NCBI RefSeq assembly: GCF_001956855.1
Contig: NZ_MTHD01000002.1
Span: forward strand, 1-64,000
From: Azonexus hydrophilus
GTDB lineage: Bacteria; Pseudomonadota; Gammaproteobacteria; Burkholderiales; Rhodocyclaceae
DNA length: 64,000 nt
Direction of reading: 5' to 3'
In this document: positions 1-9,750 of the stretch, piece after piece
Numbering within the stretch: position 1 is the stretch's first letter
Layout: each line of letters begins with the position of its first letter
Notes under the pieces: model-generated
Databases searched by the model: none
What the model was told of the DNA's origin: nothing
Seen by the model: the letters and a program-made list of their open reading frames with translations, nothing else
Position numbers and translations under genes: made by a program

Positions 1-76
1 CCCGAACAGGACCGTGAAACAGATGAGCGCCAATGATAGTGAGCTTCCGCTCGCGAAAGTAGGTCACCGCCAGGCT
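1..76 (+). rRNA. rrf: 5S ribosomal RNA, 3' part (5' end outside window)
   Basis: The first bases read CCCGAACAGGACCGTGAAAC and continue through GATGATAGTG-like and GAAAGTAGGTCA segments to CGCCAGGC. This is the conserved 3' two thirds of betaproteobacterial 5S rRNA. The gene is cut by the window edge, so an rRNA operon should lie immediately to the left. The exact 3' end is inferred from the closing stem strand GCCAGGC, and a strong intrinsic terminator follows about 10 nt later. A long open frame running through this RNA into htpG is not a real N-terminus. Confidence 0.92.
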
Positions 77-84
77 CCCATTAC

Positions 85-117
85 AAAACCCCCTGCTCAT
101 ACCAGCAGGGGGTTTTT
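85..117 (+). terminator. Rho-independent terminator of the rRNA operon
   Basis: A nine-base-pair stem, CCCCCTGCT (89-97) with AGCAGGGGG (104-112), has a 6-nt loop and is followed by five T. It lies directly after the 5S rRNA end and before the htpG promoter. Confidence 0.93.
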
Positions 118-160
118 GCGTCTACTCAACAGAAAATTAATCAGATCCGTTGCTCTCGGG

Positions 161-188
161 CTTGAAATTCCTTGGGATGCCCCCATCT
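161..188 (+). promoter_or_regulatory. Sigma-32 (RpoH) heat-shock promoter of htpG
   Basis: CTTGAAA at 161-167 is followed by a 13-nt spacer and CCCCATCT at 181-188. This matches the enterobacterial RpoH consensus CTTGAAA-N(11-16)-CCCCATnT at every defined position. It lies 35 nt upstream of the chosen htpG ATG, and htpG is a classical heat-shock gene. The predicted transcript starts near 195. Confidence 0.88.
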
Positions 189-223
189 TCGGGGACACAT
201 TACTGTCCTTTGGAGTTTCACGC

Positions 224-2134
224 ATGTCCGAATCTGCCACCGCAAATCGCGAAACCCTGGGTTTCCAGGCCGAAGTCAAACAACTGCTGCAATTGATGAT
301 TCACTCCTTGTACAGCAACAAGGAGATATTCCTGCGCGAGCTTGTTTCGAATGCTTCCGATGCCTGCGACAAGCTGCGCTTTGAAGCGCTGAACAACAGT
401 GCGCTGTATGGCGATGACAGCGAACTCAGGATTCGTGTCTCTTTCGACAAGGCAGCGCGCACCATCACGGTTTCCGATAATGGCATCGGTTTGAGCCGTG
501 ATGAGGCCGTCGCCCATCTTGGTACCATCGCCAAATCCGGCACCAAGGAATTCTTCACGGCATTGACCGGTGACCAGGCCAAGGATGCCCATCTGATCGG
601 CCAGTTCGGTGTCGGTTTCTACTCTTCCTTCATCATCGCCGACAGGGTTACCGTGGTGTCACGTCGCGCGGGCCTTGAATCGAATCAGGCCGTCTGCTGG
701 GAATCGGGCGGCGAGGGTGAATACACCGTCGAGATGGTCGAGAAGGCCAGTCGCGGGACCGATGTCATCCTGCATCTGCGGGAAGGGGAAGATGAGTTCC
801 TCAGTGCCTGGAAACTGAAATCGATCATCCGCAAGTACTCCGATCACATCACGCTGCCGATCGTGATGCAGAAGGAGGAGTGGAACCAGGAGAAGGGCGA
901 GCAAGTCGTCACTGATGAAGACGAAACCGTCAATCAGGCCAATGCGCTGTGGGTGCGCGGCAAGTCCGAAATCACCGATGACCAGTACAAGGAGTTCTAC
1001 AAGCACGTCGCCCATGATTTCGAGGATCCGCTGGCCTGGACCCACGCCCGCGTCGAAGGCAAGCAGGAATACACACAGTTGCTCTATATCCCGGCGCGTG
1101 CCCCGTTCGACCTGTGGGACCGCAATGCCCGCCATGGCATCAAGCTCTACGTGCGCCGTGTCTTCATCATGGACGATGCCGAACAGCTGATGCCGCTCTA
1201 CCTGCGGTTTGTCCGCGGTGTCGTTGATTCGGCCGATCTGCCGCTCAATGTGTCGCGTGAAATCCTGCAGCAGAGCAAGGATATCGATGGTATCCGCAGC
1301 GGTTGCACGCGCAAGGTGCTTGGCATGCTGGAAGATCTGGCCGAGAACGACAAGGAAAAGTACTCGCAATTCTGGGCGGCTTTTGGTGCCGTGTTGAAGG
1401 AAGGTGTTGGCGAGGATCATGCCAACAAGGAAAAGATTGCCGGGCTGATCCGTTTTGCGTCGACCCACAATGACACTCCGGAACAGACTGTCTCTCTGGC
1501 CGATTACATTGGCCGAATGAAGGAAGGCCAGGAAAAGATCTACTTCGTTACGGCCGATACCTTCAATGCAGCGAAGAACAGCCCGCACCTCGAAATCTTC
1601 AGAAAGAAGGGGATTGAAGTACTGTTGCTCTCCGACCGAGTTGACGAATGGGTGGTTGGACATCTGACCGAGTTTGATGGCAAGCAATTGCAATCCGTCG
1701 CCAAAGGCGGACTCGATCTCGGCAAGCTGGAAGACGAGGAAGAGAAGAAGGAGGCCGAAAAGGCCGCCGACGAGTACAAGGATTTGCTGGAAAAGGTGAA
1801 GGCCGCACTGGGTGAGAAGGTGAAGGATGTACGCGTAACGTATCGTCTGACTGATTCGCCGTCTTGCCTGGTTTCCGACGAGCACGACCCGTCAGGCAAT
1901 CTGGCGCGCCTGCTGAAGGCCGCGGGTCAGGCGGCGCCGAACGTCAAGCCGATTCTCGAAATCAACCCGAATCATGTTGTCGTGCAACGTCTGAAATACG
2001 AAGAAGTTCGTTTCGATGACTGGGCAGCCCTGCTCTTCGAGCAGGCGACGCTGGCTGAAGGCGGCCAGCTCGATGATCCGGCTGGATTCGTCAAACGGAT
2101 CAATGATTTGATGATGGCCATCTCGGCCAAGTAA
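224..2134 (+). CDS. htpG: Molecular chaperone HtpG (Hsp90 family)
   Basis: Bacterial Hsp90 is a cytosolic ATP-dependent dimeric chaperone that remodels client proteins together with DnaK. The 636-residue product has the usual family length. It starts [17 protein letters not shown] and carries the GHKL ATPase motifs: [13 protein letters not shown] (the N-box, about residues 36-48), DNGIGL and GQFGVGFYS. The middle domain ([11 protein letters not shown]) and the C-terminal dimerisation region follow. The open frame extends upstream to base 14 through the 5S rRNA and its terminator, which cannot be coding. ATG 224 has a GGAG ribosome site 8 nt upstream and sits just after the sigma-32 promoter. 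A terminator follows, so it is probably monocistronic. Confidence 0.97.
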   Translation: MSESATANRETLGFQAEVKQLLQLMIHSLYSNKEIFLRELVSNASDACDKLRFEALNNSALYGDDSELRIRVSFDKAARTITVSDNGIGLSRDEAVAHLGTIAKSGTKEFFTALTGDQAKDAHLIGQFGVGFYSSFIIADRVTVVSRRAGLESNQAVCWESGGEGEYTVEMVEKASRGTDVILHLREGEDEFLSAWKLKSIIRKYSDHITLPIVMQKEEWNQEKGEQVVTDEDETVNQANALWVRGKSEITDDQYKEFYKHVAHDFEDPLAWTHARVEGKQEYTQLLYIPARAPFDLWDRNARHGIKLYVRRVFIMDDAEQLMPLYLRFVRGVVDSADLPLNVSREILQQSKDIDGIRSGCTRKVLGMLEDLAENDKEKYSQFWAAFGAVLKEGVGEDHANKEKIAGLIRFASTHNDTPEQTVSLADYIGRMKEGQEKIYFVTADTFNAAKNSPHLEIFRKKGIEVLLLSDRVDEWVVGHLTEFDGKQLQSVAKGGLDLGKLEDEEEKKEAEKAADEYKDLLEKVKAALGEKVKDVRVTYRLTDSPSCLVSDEHDPSGNLARLLKAAGQAAPNVKPILEINPNHVVVQRLKYEEVRFDDWAALLFEQATLAEGGQLDDPAGFVKRINDLMMAISAK

Positions 2135-2139
2135 TGGAG

Positions 2140-2160
2140 CGGGGCTACGGCCCCGTTTTT
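2140..2160 (+). terminator. Rho-independent terminator of htpG
   Basis: CGGGGC (2140-2145) pairs with GCCCCG (2150-2155) around a 4-nt loop, followed by TTTTT. It starts 5 nt after the htpG stop codon. It also shows that an ATG at 2134 lies in the terminator leader and is unlikely to start the next gene. Confidence 0.85.
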
Positions 2161-2163
2161 CAT

Positions 2164-2376
2164 ATGAAGCCTGCTGATCTCGAGTTGCTGGTGACGCGAA
2201 CTATGCCCTACGGAAAATACAAGGGGCGGCTGATTGCCGATCTTCCAGGGCACTATCTTGCCTGGTTTGCCCGGGAGGGGTTTCCGCAGGGAGAGCTGGG
2301 GCGCTTGCTCGCGCTCATGTACGAGCTCGACCATAACGCACTGGCCGGACTGCTTGAACCACTGCGCAAACACTGA
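2164..2376 (+). CDS. DUF3820 family small protein
   Basis: A 70-residue protein with the DUF3820 signature MPYGKYKGRLIADLPGHYLAWFAREGFP. Pfam names this family a putative quorum-sensing-regulated virulence factor, but its molecular role is not established. The start at 2164 (MKPADLELL) was preferred over ATG 2134, because the upstream one overlaps the htpG stop and lies before the terminator hairpin. No partner operon is evident, since htpG upstream is terminated. The protein is probably cytosolic, with no signal or membrane segment visible. Confidence 0.8.
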   Translation: MKPADLELLVTRTMPYGKYKGRLIADLPGHYLAWFAREGFPQGELGRLLALMYELDHNALAGLLEPLRKH

Positions 2377-2459
2377 GTCCTGCTGGGGGTTTTACGTTAT
2401 AGTCCTGTTGCTCTTGGGGGATTAAGGGCTATTGCCACCAACAAACTCCAGCTCACTCG

Positions 2460-5400
2460 ATGCCTAAGACCACAACTGACAAGAAAAAAGCCGATCCCAT
2501 TGAATCGGTAGCGGTGCCACGAAAACGCAAGAGTGCTCCCCGCAAGGCCAAGTCTGGAAGCTTGCCTCCACTACGCCCTTACCTGGTCGGGATAGGTGCT
2601 TCTGCAGGCGGGCTTGAGGCACTGTCAGCATTGATAGCTGCCCTGCCGACCAATCTCGGTATTTCATACGTGGTGCTTCAGCATCTTTCGCCGACCCATC
2701 GCAGCATGATGGTGCAATTGCTTGGGCGCGAGACGGCCATGGCGGTGCAGGAAGTTGAACATGGTGGACAGCCGGAGCCGGATACCATTTACGTAGCACC
2801 GGCCAGCCGCAACGTGATCATCAAGGATGGTTGTTTCGTCCTGATCGAGGGACCGCGTGAGGCCATGCCGCGGCCTTCGGTCAATGTCTTTTTCACCTCG
2901 CTGGCGGCCGAAAAAATCGAGGATGCCATTGGCGTCGTGCTCTCGGGTACTGGCAGTGATGGCGCTGCAGGTTTGCGGGATATCAAGGCCGCAGGGGGGT
3001 ATACCTTTGCCCAGGATCCGCAGAGCGCAAAGTATGCCGGAATGCCGCAATCGGCGATTGATACGGGTTGCGTAGACTGGGTATTGACGCCTGACGGCAT
3101 TGCCGAGGAAATTGCGATCATCGCACGTTCGCATGGCACGGTCACGGTAACGACAAAGCCACCGGTGGCGGCAACGGCGCTGAAAAAATTGCTGATGAAG
3201 GTCAAGCAGCAGACGCGTATCGATTTTTCGGGCTACAAGGAAGGTACCTTGTGGCGGCGTATCGAGCGACGCATGGCGGCAAAGCATGTGGTCAGTCTCA
3301 ATGATTATCTGACATTGGTCGATGCCAGTCCCGAGGAGCTGGAGCATCTGGGCAAGGATATCCTGATCTCGGTCACAGCCTTTTTTCGCGATCCCGAATC
3401 ATTCGAAGCATTGCGCGAAATGCTGCGAAGCATCCTGCAAGCCAAGCAACCAGGTGATGAAATCAGGGTCTGGGTTCCCGGTTGTGCGACCGGCGAAGAG
3501 GCATATACCATCGCCATCATCATTGCCGAAACACTCGGGCCGAGCGTCACGCAATACCGGATCCAGATATTTGCGACCGACATCGACCTGAACGCGCTGG
3601 CCATTGCCCGCAAGGGATCCTATGCCGACAGCGCACTGGCCGATCTGGAGCCTGGACTGGTCGTGCGTTATTTCCAGAAGGTTGGCAATCGTCTGGAAGT
3701 TGCCCGTCATATTCGTGACATGGTCGTCGTTGCCCGTCAGGACATCATTCAGGATCCGCCGTTTCTGCGTCTTGACGTGGTGAGTTGTCGCAATCTCCTG
3801 ATTTATCTCCAGAACGATCCGCAGGCCAAGGTGCTGGCGACCTTCCACTATGGCCTGAATCCCGGCGGCATCCTGTTCCTCGGTCAGTCGGAAGGTATTT
3901 TCCAGCAAGAGTCGCTGTACGATGTTGTCGACAAGTCAGCACGCATTTATCGTCGACGCGATGGTGAGTCGCGCATGACGATGCCGTCATTCCGCTTGCC
4001 GGAAAATGTCGAACGCACCGCGCCGGCTGTTGCGCCTGACGCCGAACGGCGCTTGCTGGATGCGGCGGTGCGGCGCTATGTCCCGGCATCGGTATTGATC
4101 AACAGCAACTTCGATATCCTGCAGATTCACGGCGATGTCAGCCAGTATCTGACCGTTCTTCCGGGAAAGCCGAATTTCAACCTGCAACATCTGTTGCGCC
4201 GGGAGATGCGGGCCGACCTGCAATTGCTGCAGCATCAGGCCGAACACAAGCAGGAGTCGGTGTTTGGCCGGCGGCATTCGATCAAGACGCTGGATGGTCA
4301 GCGCGACATACGCCTGGCAGTGCATGCGCTCGAGCGCGGGGTTGTCAGCCCTTTCTTCCTGGTGTCGTTCGAGATACTGCCGCCGCTGGAAACCGTGGAC
4401 GCCAACGGGGCAGCAACGAGTGCCGTGGCCGAGGACGGGAGAAATGTCCGCGAGCTTGAAGACGAACTGGTATCGACCAGGGAGCGCCTGCAGACGGTAA
4501 TCGAGGAACTGGAGACCTCGAACGAGGAAATGCAGGCTCTCAACGAAGAGGTGGTTGCAGCGAATGAGGAGCTCCAGTCATCCAATGAGGAACTGGAAGC
4601 GGCCAACGAGGAACTGCAGTCCACCAATGAAGAGCTGACTACGGTCAACGAGGAATTACAGGTCAGAACCGGCGAACTGGCCGATACCCTGAACGACCTG
4701 GAAAATATCCAGAACAGCGTTGGTTTTCCGATTCTCGTGTGCAATGAGGATCTTGGCTTGTCGCGTTTCAACAGTCCGGCTGCCGCACTGTTTTCCTTGT
4801 CTTCCGCATCGATCAAGCAACCCATGACGATGCTGCGTTTACCGCCTGGCATGCAGGATTTTTCCGGGCTGGTTCGTCAGGCCATCGAGTCCAACCGGCC
4901 GGTGGAAGGCCCGGTTTTTTCCAGCGAGCGTCATTATCTGCTGCACGTTTCCCCTTATGAAACCAAGATGCGGGGTGGTCGTGGAGCGATTCTGGTGATG
5001 CTGGACCATACCGAACGCCTGGTTGCTGAACGGGAGCTGACAAAGAATCGCGAAATGCTGCTGGCGATCATGAATAATTCGACATCGATCATCACGTTGA
5101 AGGATCTGGCAGGTCGCTACGAGTTCGTCAATCGTCAGTTCGAGACGTTCTTCGACGTAAACGCCGAAAAAGTCATCGGCAAGACCGATGCCAAGGTGTT
5201 GTCACGGAAAGTGGCCGATGATTTCCGGGCCAAGGAGCTTGATGTCGTCCGCCAGCGCAAGGCGCTTGAATTCGAGGATCACCTGTCTTTCCCGTCGGTG
5301 GGCGACCGTTTCCTGCATTCAATCCGTTTCCCGTTGCTGACCGAGGATGGAACGGTATACAGCATCTGCACCCAGTCGGTCGATGTGACCGAACACAAGC

Positions 5401-7070
5401 ATGCAGAAGACCAGTTGCGTCTGGCTGCCCGTGTTTTCGACCGGGCCGGCGAGGGCATTGTTGTGACCGATGCCAAGCAGATCATTCTTACGGTCAACGA
5501 GGCATTTACCCAGGTTACTGGTTTTTCAGGTGAAGAGGTCATCGGCAAGACACCGGCGGTGCTGGCGTCGGGCAAGCATGACAAGGAGTTTTACCTGGAG
5601 ATGTGGTCGCGTTTGCAGAACCAGGGATGGTGGCAAGGCGAGGTGTGGAATCGGCGCAAGAATGGCGAGATTTACCCGGAGTGGTTGACCATCAACTCGG
5701 TCAAGGATTCCGAGGGCAAGGTGGTCAATTTTGTCGGCATCTTCAGCGACATTACAATCGTCAAGGAATCGCAACGCCGGGTCGAGTTTCTGGCAACTCA
5801 CGATGAACTGACCAGCCTGCCCAATCGGGCACTGTTTCTCGACCGGGTCCGCCAGGCCGTGGCGCGCACGACCCGGACCGATTCCACCTTTGCCGTGCTG
5901 TTCATCGATCTCGACAACTTCAAGGTGGTCAATGATTCGATGGGCCATGCCGCAGGCGATGACCTGCTCATTGAAATCGCCCGGCGCATGCGTGAGTGCG
6001 TGCGTGGCTCGGATACCGTGGCCCGGTTTGGCGGTGATGAATTCGCCATGTTGCTGGAAGACGCATCGGCCGAGGATGCCGAAATGACGGCGCGCCGCGT
6101 TGCCGAAGCCATGGAAAGACCTCATCTGATCGGTCGGCAGAGTGTTTATCCCAGCGCCAGCATCGGGATTTGCCTTTTCCCCAATGACGGGCTTGATGCC
6201 GAAACCCTGCTCAAGAATGCCGACAGCGCGATGTATCAGGCCAAGGACAGCGGCCGGAGCACGCATCACTTCTTTACCGACGAATTGAAGCAGGCAGCTG
6301 ACGAGCGTCTGAAGATCGAAACCGGTCTACGCGGTGCGATCGAGCGCAACGAGTTGTTCCTGATGTATCAGCCCCAGATCGATATCGCGACCGGTCGCCT
6401 GGTCGGGGTCGAGGCGCTGCTGCGCTGGCAGCATCCTGAAGATGGCCTGATTCCGCCGATGAAGTTCATTCCGATGGCGGAAAAGAGCGGCATGATCGAT
6501 CAGGTTGGTGAATGGGTGGCAGCAACTGCCTGCCGCCAGATGGCACTATGGATTGCCCAGGGGCATCAGGTTCCCCGGGTTTCGATCAATGTCTCCGCTG
6601 ACCAGTTACGGCGAACCAATCTGCCGGCATTGATGCGCCGTTTGCTTGGCCACTACCGCCTTGATGCAACGCGAATCGTCATCGAACTGACCGAGACGGC
6701 ACTGCTCGACAATGTCGAGCGCGTGCAGCAGATGCTGCGTGAGTTGAAAACATTGGGTATCCAGCTCAGCATCGACGATTTCGGCACTGGCTACTCGTCG
6801 CTCGCCTATCTGCGACGGTTTGCCCTGGACGAGCTCAAAATCGACAAGTCATTCGTTGCTGACATCGCGCAGAATCTGGATGACCGGGCGATTGCCCAGA
6901 CCATCATGGCCATGTCGCAAACCCTCGGCTTCTCGGTTGTTGCCGAAGGGGTCGAGAGTGAGGAGCAGTTGGCGGTCCTGCGCGAAATCGGATGTAATAT
7001 CGGCCAGGGTTATTTGTTTGCCAGACCGATGATGCCGGACGATCTGGTGAAGGGATTCAACGCCCGTTAA
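2460..7070 (+). CDS. CheB-CheR-PAS-GGDEF-EAL multidomain signalling protein
   Basis: A 1536-residue fusion. A basic N-terminus (1-40) precedes a CheB methylesterase domain with its triad visible (S48 in GASAGG, H75 in LQHL, D167 in GTGSDGA). No receiver domain precedes it. A CheR methyltransferase follows (about 240-510, PGCATGEEAYT near 340), then a long NEEL-heptad coiled coil (about 660-745). Next come a PAS-like region and two PAS domains (about 740-1100). The GGDEF domain is intact (GGDEF at 1191-1195), with an RxxD inhibitory site (RGSD) five residues upstream. The EAL domain has EALLRW at 1318. Both cyclic-di-GMP synthesis and hydrolysis look possible. CheB/CheR domains here may modify the protein itself or chemoreceptors; no receptor gene is nearby. 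It is probably cytoplasmic. Confidence 0.92.
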   Translation: MPKTTTDKKKADPIESVAVPRKRKSAPRKAKSGSLPPLRPYLVGIGASAGGLEALSALIAALPTNLGISYVVLQHLSPTHRSMMVQLLGRETAMAVQEVEHGGQPEPDTIYVAPASRNVIIKDGCFVLIEGPREAMPRPSVNVFFTSLAAEKIEDAIGVVLSGTGSDGAAGLRDIKAAGGYTFAQDPQSAKYAGMPQSAIDTGCVDWVLTPDGIAEEIAIIARSHGTVTVTTKPPVAATALKKLLMKVKQQTRIDFSGYKEGTLWRRIERRMAAKHVVSLNDYLTLVDASPEELEHLGKDILISVTAFFRDPESFEALREMLRSILQAKQPGDEIRVWVPGCATGEEAYTIAIIIAETLGPSVTQYRIQIFATDIDLNALAIARKGSYADSALADLEPGLVVRYFQKVGNRLEVARHIRDMVVVARQDIIQDPPFLRLDVVSCRNLLIYLQNDPQAKVLATFHYGLNPGGILFLGQSEGIFQQESLYDVVDKSARIYRRRDGESRMTMPSFRLPENVERTAPAVAPDAERRLLDAAVRRYVPASVLINSNFDILQIHGDVSQYLTVLPGKPNFNLQHLLRREMRADLQLLQHQAEHKQESVFGRRHSIKTLDGQRDIRLAVHALERGVVSPFFLVSFEILPPLETVDANGAATSAVAEDGRNVRELEDELVSTRERLQTVIEELETSNEEMQALNEEVVAANEELQSSNEELEAANEELQSTNEELTTVNEELQVRTGELADTLNDLENIQNSVGFPILVCNEDLGLSRFNSPAAALFSLSSASIKQPMTMLRLPPGMQDFSGLVRQAIESNRPVEGPVFSSERHYLLHVSPYETKMRGGRGAILVMLDHTERLVAERELTKNREMLLAIMNNSTSIITLKDLAGRYEFVNRQFETFFDVNAEKVIGKTDAKVLSRKVADDFRAKELDVVRQRKALEFEDHLSFPSVGDRFLHSIRFPLLTEDGTVYSICTQSVDVTEHKHAEDQLRLAARVFDRAGEGIVVTDAKQIILTVNEAFTQVTGFSGEEVIGKTPAVLASGKHDKEFYLEMWSRLQNQGWWQGEVWNRRKNGEIYPEWLTINSVKDSEGKVVNFVGIFSDITIVKESQRRVEFLATHDELTSLPNRALFLDRVRQAVARTTRTDSTFAVLFIDLDNFKVVNDSMGHAAGDDLLIEIARRMRECVRGSDTVARFGGDEFAMLLEDASAEDAEMTARRVAEAMERPHLIGRQSVYPSASIGICLFPNDGLDAETLLKNADSAMYQAKDSGRSTHHFFTDELKQAADERLKIETGLRGAIERNELFLMYQPQIDIATGRLVGVEALLRWQHPEDGLIPPMKFIPMAEKSGMIDQVGEWVAATACRQMALWIAQGHQVPRVSINVSADQLRRTNLPALMRRLLGHYRLDATRIVIELTETALLDNVERVQQMLRELKTLGIQLSIDDFGTGYSSLAYLRRFALDELKIDKSFVADIAQNLDDRAIAQTIMAMSQTLGFSVVAEGVESEEQLAVLREIGCNIGQGYLFARPMMPDDLVKGFNAR

Positions 7071-7116
7071 CAGGGCTTCCCACATTTTTTCCGGATGATG
7101 AAGGACGAGTCCACCG

Positions 7117-8901
7117 ATGACAGAAACAGCGATCCGGGAACATCGAATCAATCTGGTCGAAGTGCTCGAGATGCTGGTGACGGACGGCATTGTTGATGCT
7201 GCCGCCGCTGAATCCCTGAAGCTTGAGCGGCGCCTGCACGGCGACAAGCAGCATCCGCTGCTGGTCATTGCCGAGCAGAAGTGGCGTAGTTCGCGCCCGC
7301 CGCAGAAAATGCTGTCGCTCGATGCGCTGACTGAATGGCTGGCAGCCCGTTGTGGGCTTGACTACCTCCATATCGATCCGCTCAAGATCGATTTCACCGG
7401 TGTCTCCGAGGTGATGTCGAGTGCCTACGCTGCCCGTTTCAGCATCCTGCCGGTGCAGGTGACGGCGCGCGAGATCATCATCGCGACGGCCGAGCCGTTC
7501 GTCAGCGAATGGGTTGCTGAGTTGCGCCAGATCCTGCGCAAGGATATCCGGCGGGTGATGGCCAATCCCGAGGATATCAGCCGTTATCTGGTCGAATTCT
7601 TCAGCCTGGCCAAGTCGGTCAAGAAAGCGGCAGCCCGGGGCGAGAGTACTGCCGGACTGTCGAGCTTCGAGCAACTCGTGGAACTGGGGAAGGGGAATCG
7701 CCAGTTCGACGCCAATGACCAGCATATCGTCCACATCGTTGATTGGTTGTGGCAGTACGCATTCGACCAGCGCGCTTCGGACATTCATATCGAGCCACGG
7801 CGTGATCTCGGCATCGTCCGCTTTCGCATCGACGGCGTGCTGCATCAGGTGTACCAGATACCGATGACGGTGATGAACGCGATGACCAGCCGGATCAAGC
7901 TGCTCGGACGCATGGACGTGATCGAGAAGCGACGGCCGCAGGATGGCCGGATCAAGACCCGGACGCCGGGCGGGCAGGAAGTCGAACTGCGCCTGTCCAC
8001 CTTGCCGACAGCTTTCGGTGAAAAACTGGTGATGCGCATCTTCGATCCGGAAGTTCTGGTGCGCGATTTCCGATCGCTGGGTTTCTCGCAGGAGGACCAG
8101 ACGCGCTGGCAGCAAATGACGGCGGCACCGAACGGTATCGTGCTGGTTACCGGCCCGACAGGCTCCGGCAAGACGACGACCTTGTATACCACGCTCAAGC
8201 AGCTGGCGACCCCGGAGGTCAACGTGTGCACGATCGAGGACCCGATCGAGATGGTTGAGCCAGCCTTCAACCAGATGCAGGTGCACCACGGTATCGGGCT
8301 GAACTTTGCCGACGGTGTGCGCGCCCTGATGCGCCAGGATCCGGACATCATCATGATCGGTGAAATCCGCGATCTGGAAACTGCAGAAATGGCCATTCAG
8401 GCAGCGTTGACCGGACATCTCGTGCTGTCGACCCTGCACACCAACGACGCCCCATCCGCTATTACCCGGTTGCTGGATCTCGGCGTGCCGGCTTACCTGA
8501 TCAACTCCACGCTGCTCGGCATCATGGCGCAGCGCCTGATACGGACGCTGTGCCCGCATTGCAAGAAGAGTGAGCCGATCAACGAGGAGGAGCGTGCTGC
8601 CTGGCGCTCGCTCGTACATCCCTGGAAGGCAGCAGAACCTACGCACGTGCATCATGCGGTCGGCTGCCTGGAGTGCCGGATGACGGGCTACAGCGGGCGT
8701 ATCGGTGTGTACGAGATCCTGCTCAATTCGCCCGAAGTCCGTCGCCTGATCAAACCCGGCACGGAAATTCCCCGGGTCCGGGAGCAGGCTTTCCGCGAAG
8801 GCATGCGCCCCTTGCGGGTATCCGGGGCGCTGAAGGTTGCGCAGGGGATGACGACCATCGAGGAATTGATCAAGCAAGTGCCGCCAGCCGATGACAATTA
8901 G
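7117..8901 (+). CDS. GspE/PilB-family secretion ATPase
   Basis: A 594-residue type II secretion/type IV pilus assembly ATPase. The N-terminal region (about 1-170) resembles the MshEN fold, including an LVEVLEMLVTDGIVD stretch similar to the cyclic-di-GMP-binding motif of MshE, though degenerate. The C-terminal motor has Walker A GPTGSGKT near residue 346, an Asp/His box region, Walker B (DIIMIGEIRD) and a CPHC...CLEC zinc-binding tetracysteine. No secretin, pilin or inner-membrane partner is adjacent, so the system it powers cannot be told. It lies 46 nt after a cyclic-di-GMP enzyme gene on the same strand, which makes c-di-GMP control plausible but unproven. Confidence 0.85.
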   Translation: MTETAIREHRINLVEVLEMLVTDGIVDAAAAESLKLERRLHGDKQHPLLVIAEQKWRSSRPPQKMLSLDALTEWLAARCGLDYLHIDPLKIDFTGVSEVMSSAYAARFSILPVQVTAREIIIATAEPFVSEWVAELRQILRKDIRRVMANPEDISRYLVEFFSLAKSVKKAAARGESTAGLSSFEQLVELGKGNRQFDANDQHIVHIVDWLWQYAFDQRASDIHIEPRRDLGIVRFRIDGVLHQVYQIPMTVMNAMTSRIKLLGRMDVIEKRRPQDGRIKTRTPGGQEVELRLSTLPTAFGEKLVMRIFDPEVLVRDFRSLGFSQEDQTRWQQMTAAPNGIVLVTGPTGSGKTTTLYTTLKQLATPEVNVCTIEDPIEMVEPAFNQMQVHHGIGLNFADGVRALMRQDPDIIMIGEIRDLETAEMAIQAALTGHLVLSTLHTNDAPSAITRLLDLGVPAYLINSTLLGIMAQRLIRTLCPHCKKSEPINEEERAAWRSLVHPWKAAEPTHVHHAVGCLECRMTGYSGRIGVYEILLNSPEVRRLIKPGTEIPRVREQAFREGMRPLRVSGALKVAQGMTTIEELIKQVPPADDN

Positions 8902-8976
8902 GAATCCTACCTCTTTCGGACTAGTCACAAAGCGGTAGTGGGCGGATAATCCATACCCTTGTCAGCAGGAGGGGTT

Positions 8977-9750
8977 ATGGCAGTTGAATTGTTCAATGAC
9001 GGCAAGCACATCGTCCACGCCTTTTACGATCTGGTCGATGATTCACCGGGTGGTGCTGTCCAGTGCAACCAGTTCCTGATCGTCGATCACGGACATGGTG
9101 CGCTGGTCGATCCTGGTGGCAACATGACCTATACCGGCCTCCTGATGGACATGCAGAAATATTTCTCGTCCAAGGATCTCGATTTCATCCTGGCATCGCA
9201 TCCGGATCCGGACATCATCGCGTCGGTCAACAAATGGTTTGTTGCCTCGCACTGCAAGGTCATGATCTCGTCCCTGTGGACGCGTTTCGTCCCGCACTTC
9301 ACCACCGGCAAGGATGTTTCGCAGCGCATTCTCGGCATTCCCGACCAGGGTACGGTGATTCAGTTGGGGCAGAGCAAAATTCTCGCACTACCAGCGCACT
9401 TCATGCATGCGGAGGGCAACTTCCAGTTCTACGATCCGGTGGCCAAGATCCTCTTTTCCGGCGATCTCGGGGCTTCGCTGGTCACGCATGAACAGGCGGC
9501 CACGCCGGTTACGGATTTCTACAGCCATGTGCGTTACATGGAAGGGTTTCACAAACGCTACATCGTGTCACGCAAGGTCTGCCGTTTCTGGGCCAACATG
9601 GTGCGCCAGCTCGATATCGAGCAGATCGTGCCGCAGCACGGCTCGCGTTTTGTCGGCAAGCAGGCGGTCGGGGATTTCATTTCCTGGGTCGAAGGCATCG
9701 AGTGCGGTGTCGACCTGATGACGCAGAACAGCTACCAGGTGCCTCACTAG
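8977..9750 (+). CDS. Metallo-beta-lactamase-fold protein, flavodiiron/ODP-like
   Basis: A 257-residue protein resembling the di-iron MBL domain of flavodiiron proteins and oxygen-binding ODP proteins. Metal-ligand motifs are H75-x-D77-x-D79 (SHPDPD), a later His near 144 (HFMHAEGNF), D163 in FSGDLGAS and a C-terminal PQHGSRF. The usual flavodoxin domain is absent, so it would need an external electron donor or act as an O2/NO sensor. ATG 8977 was chosen over TTG 8959 because AGGAGG lies just upstream of it. The 3' end overlaps the convergent FecR gene by 4 nt. Confidence 0.75.
   Translation: MAVELFNDGKHIVHAFYDLVDDSPGGAVQCNQFLIVDHGHGALVDPGGNMTYTGLLMDMQKYFSSKDLDFILASHPDPDIIASVNKWFVASHCKVMISSLWTRFVPHFTTGKDVSQRILGIPDQGTVIQLGQSKILALPAHFMHAEGNFQFYDPVAKILFSGDLGASLVTHEQAATPVTDFYSHVRYMEGFHKRYIVSRKVCRFWANMVRQLDIEQIVPQHGSRFVGKQAVGDFISWVEGIECGVDLMTQNSYQVPH

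Noticed and set aside
14..223. In-frame 70-residue N-terminal extension of HtpG
   Set aside because: It is read from 5S rRNA, its terminator and the heat-shock promoter; the ATG at 224 has a ribosome site and matches the family N-terminus.
4500..4690. Tandem repeat-like DNA (GAGGAACTG, AACGAGGAA units)
   Set aside because: It encodes the NEEL heptads of a coiled coil that is normal for CheB-CheR fusion proteins, so it is protein-level repetition.
7057..8928. Minus-strand open frame of 623 codons opposite the secretion ATPase gene
   Set aside because: It is antisense to a gene with Walker and zinc motifs and has no homology I can recognise.
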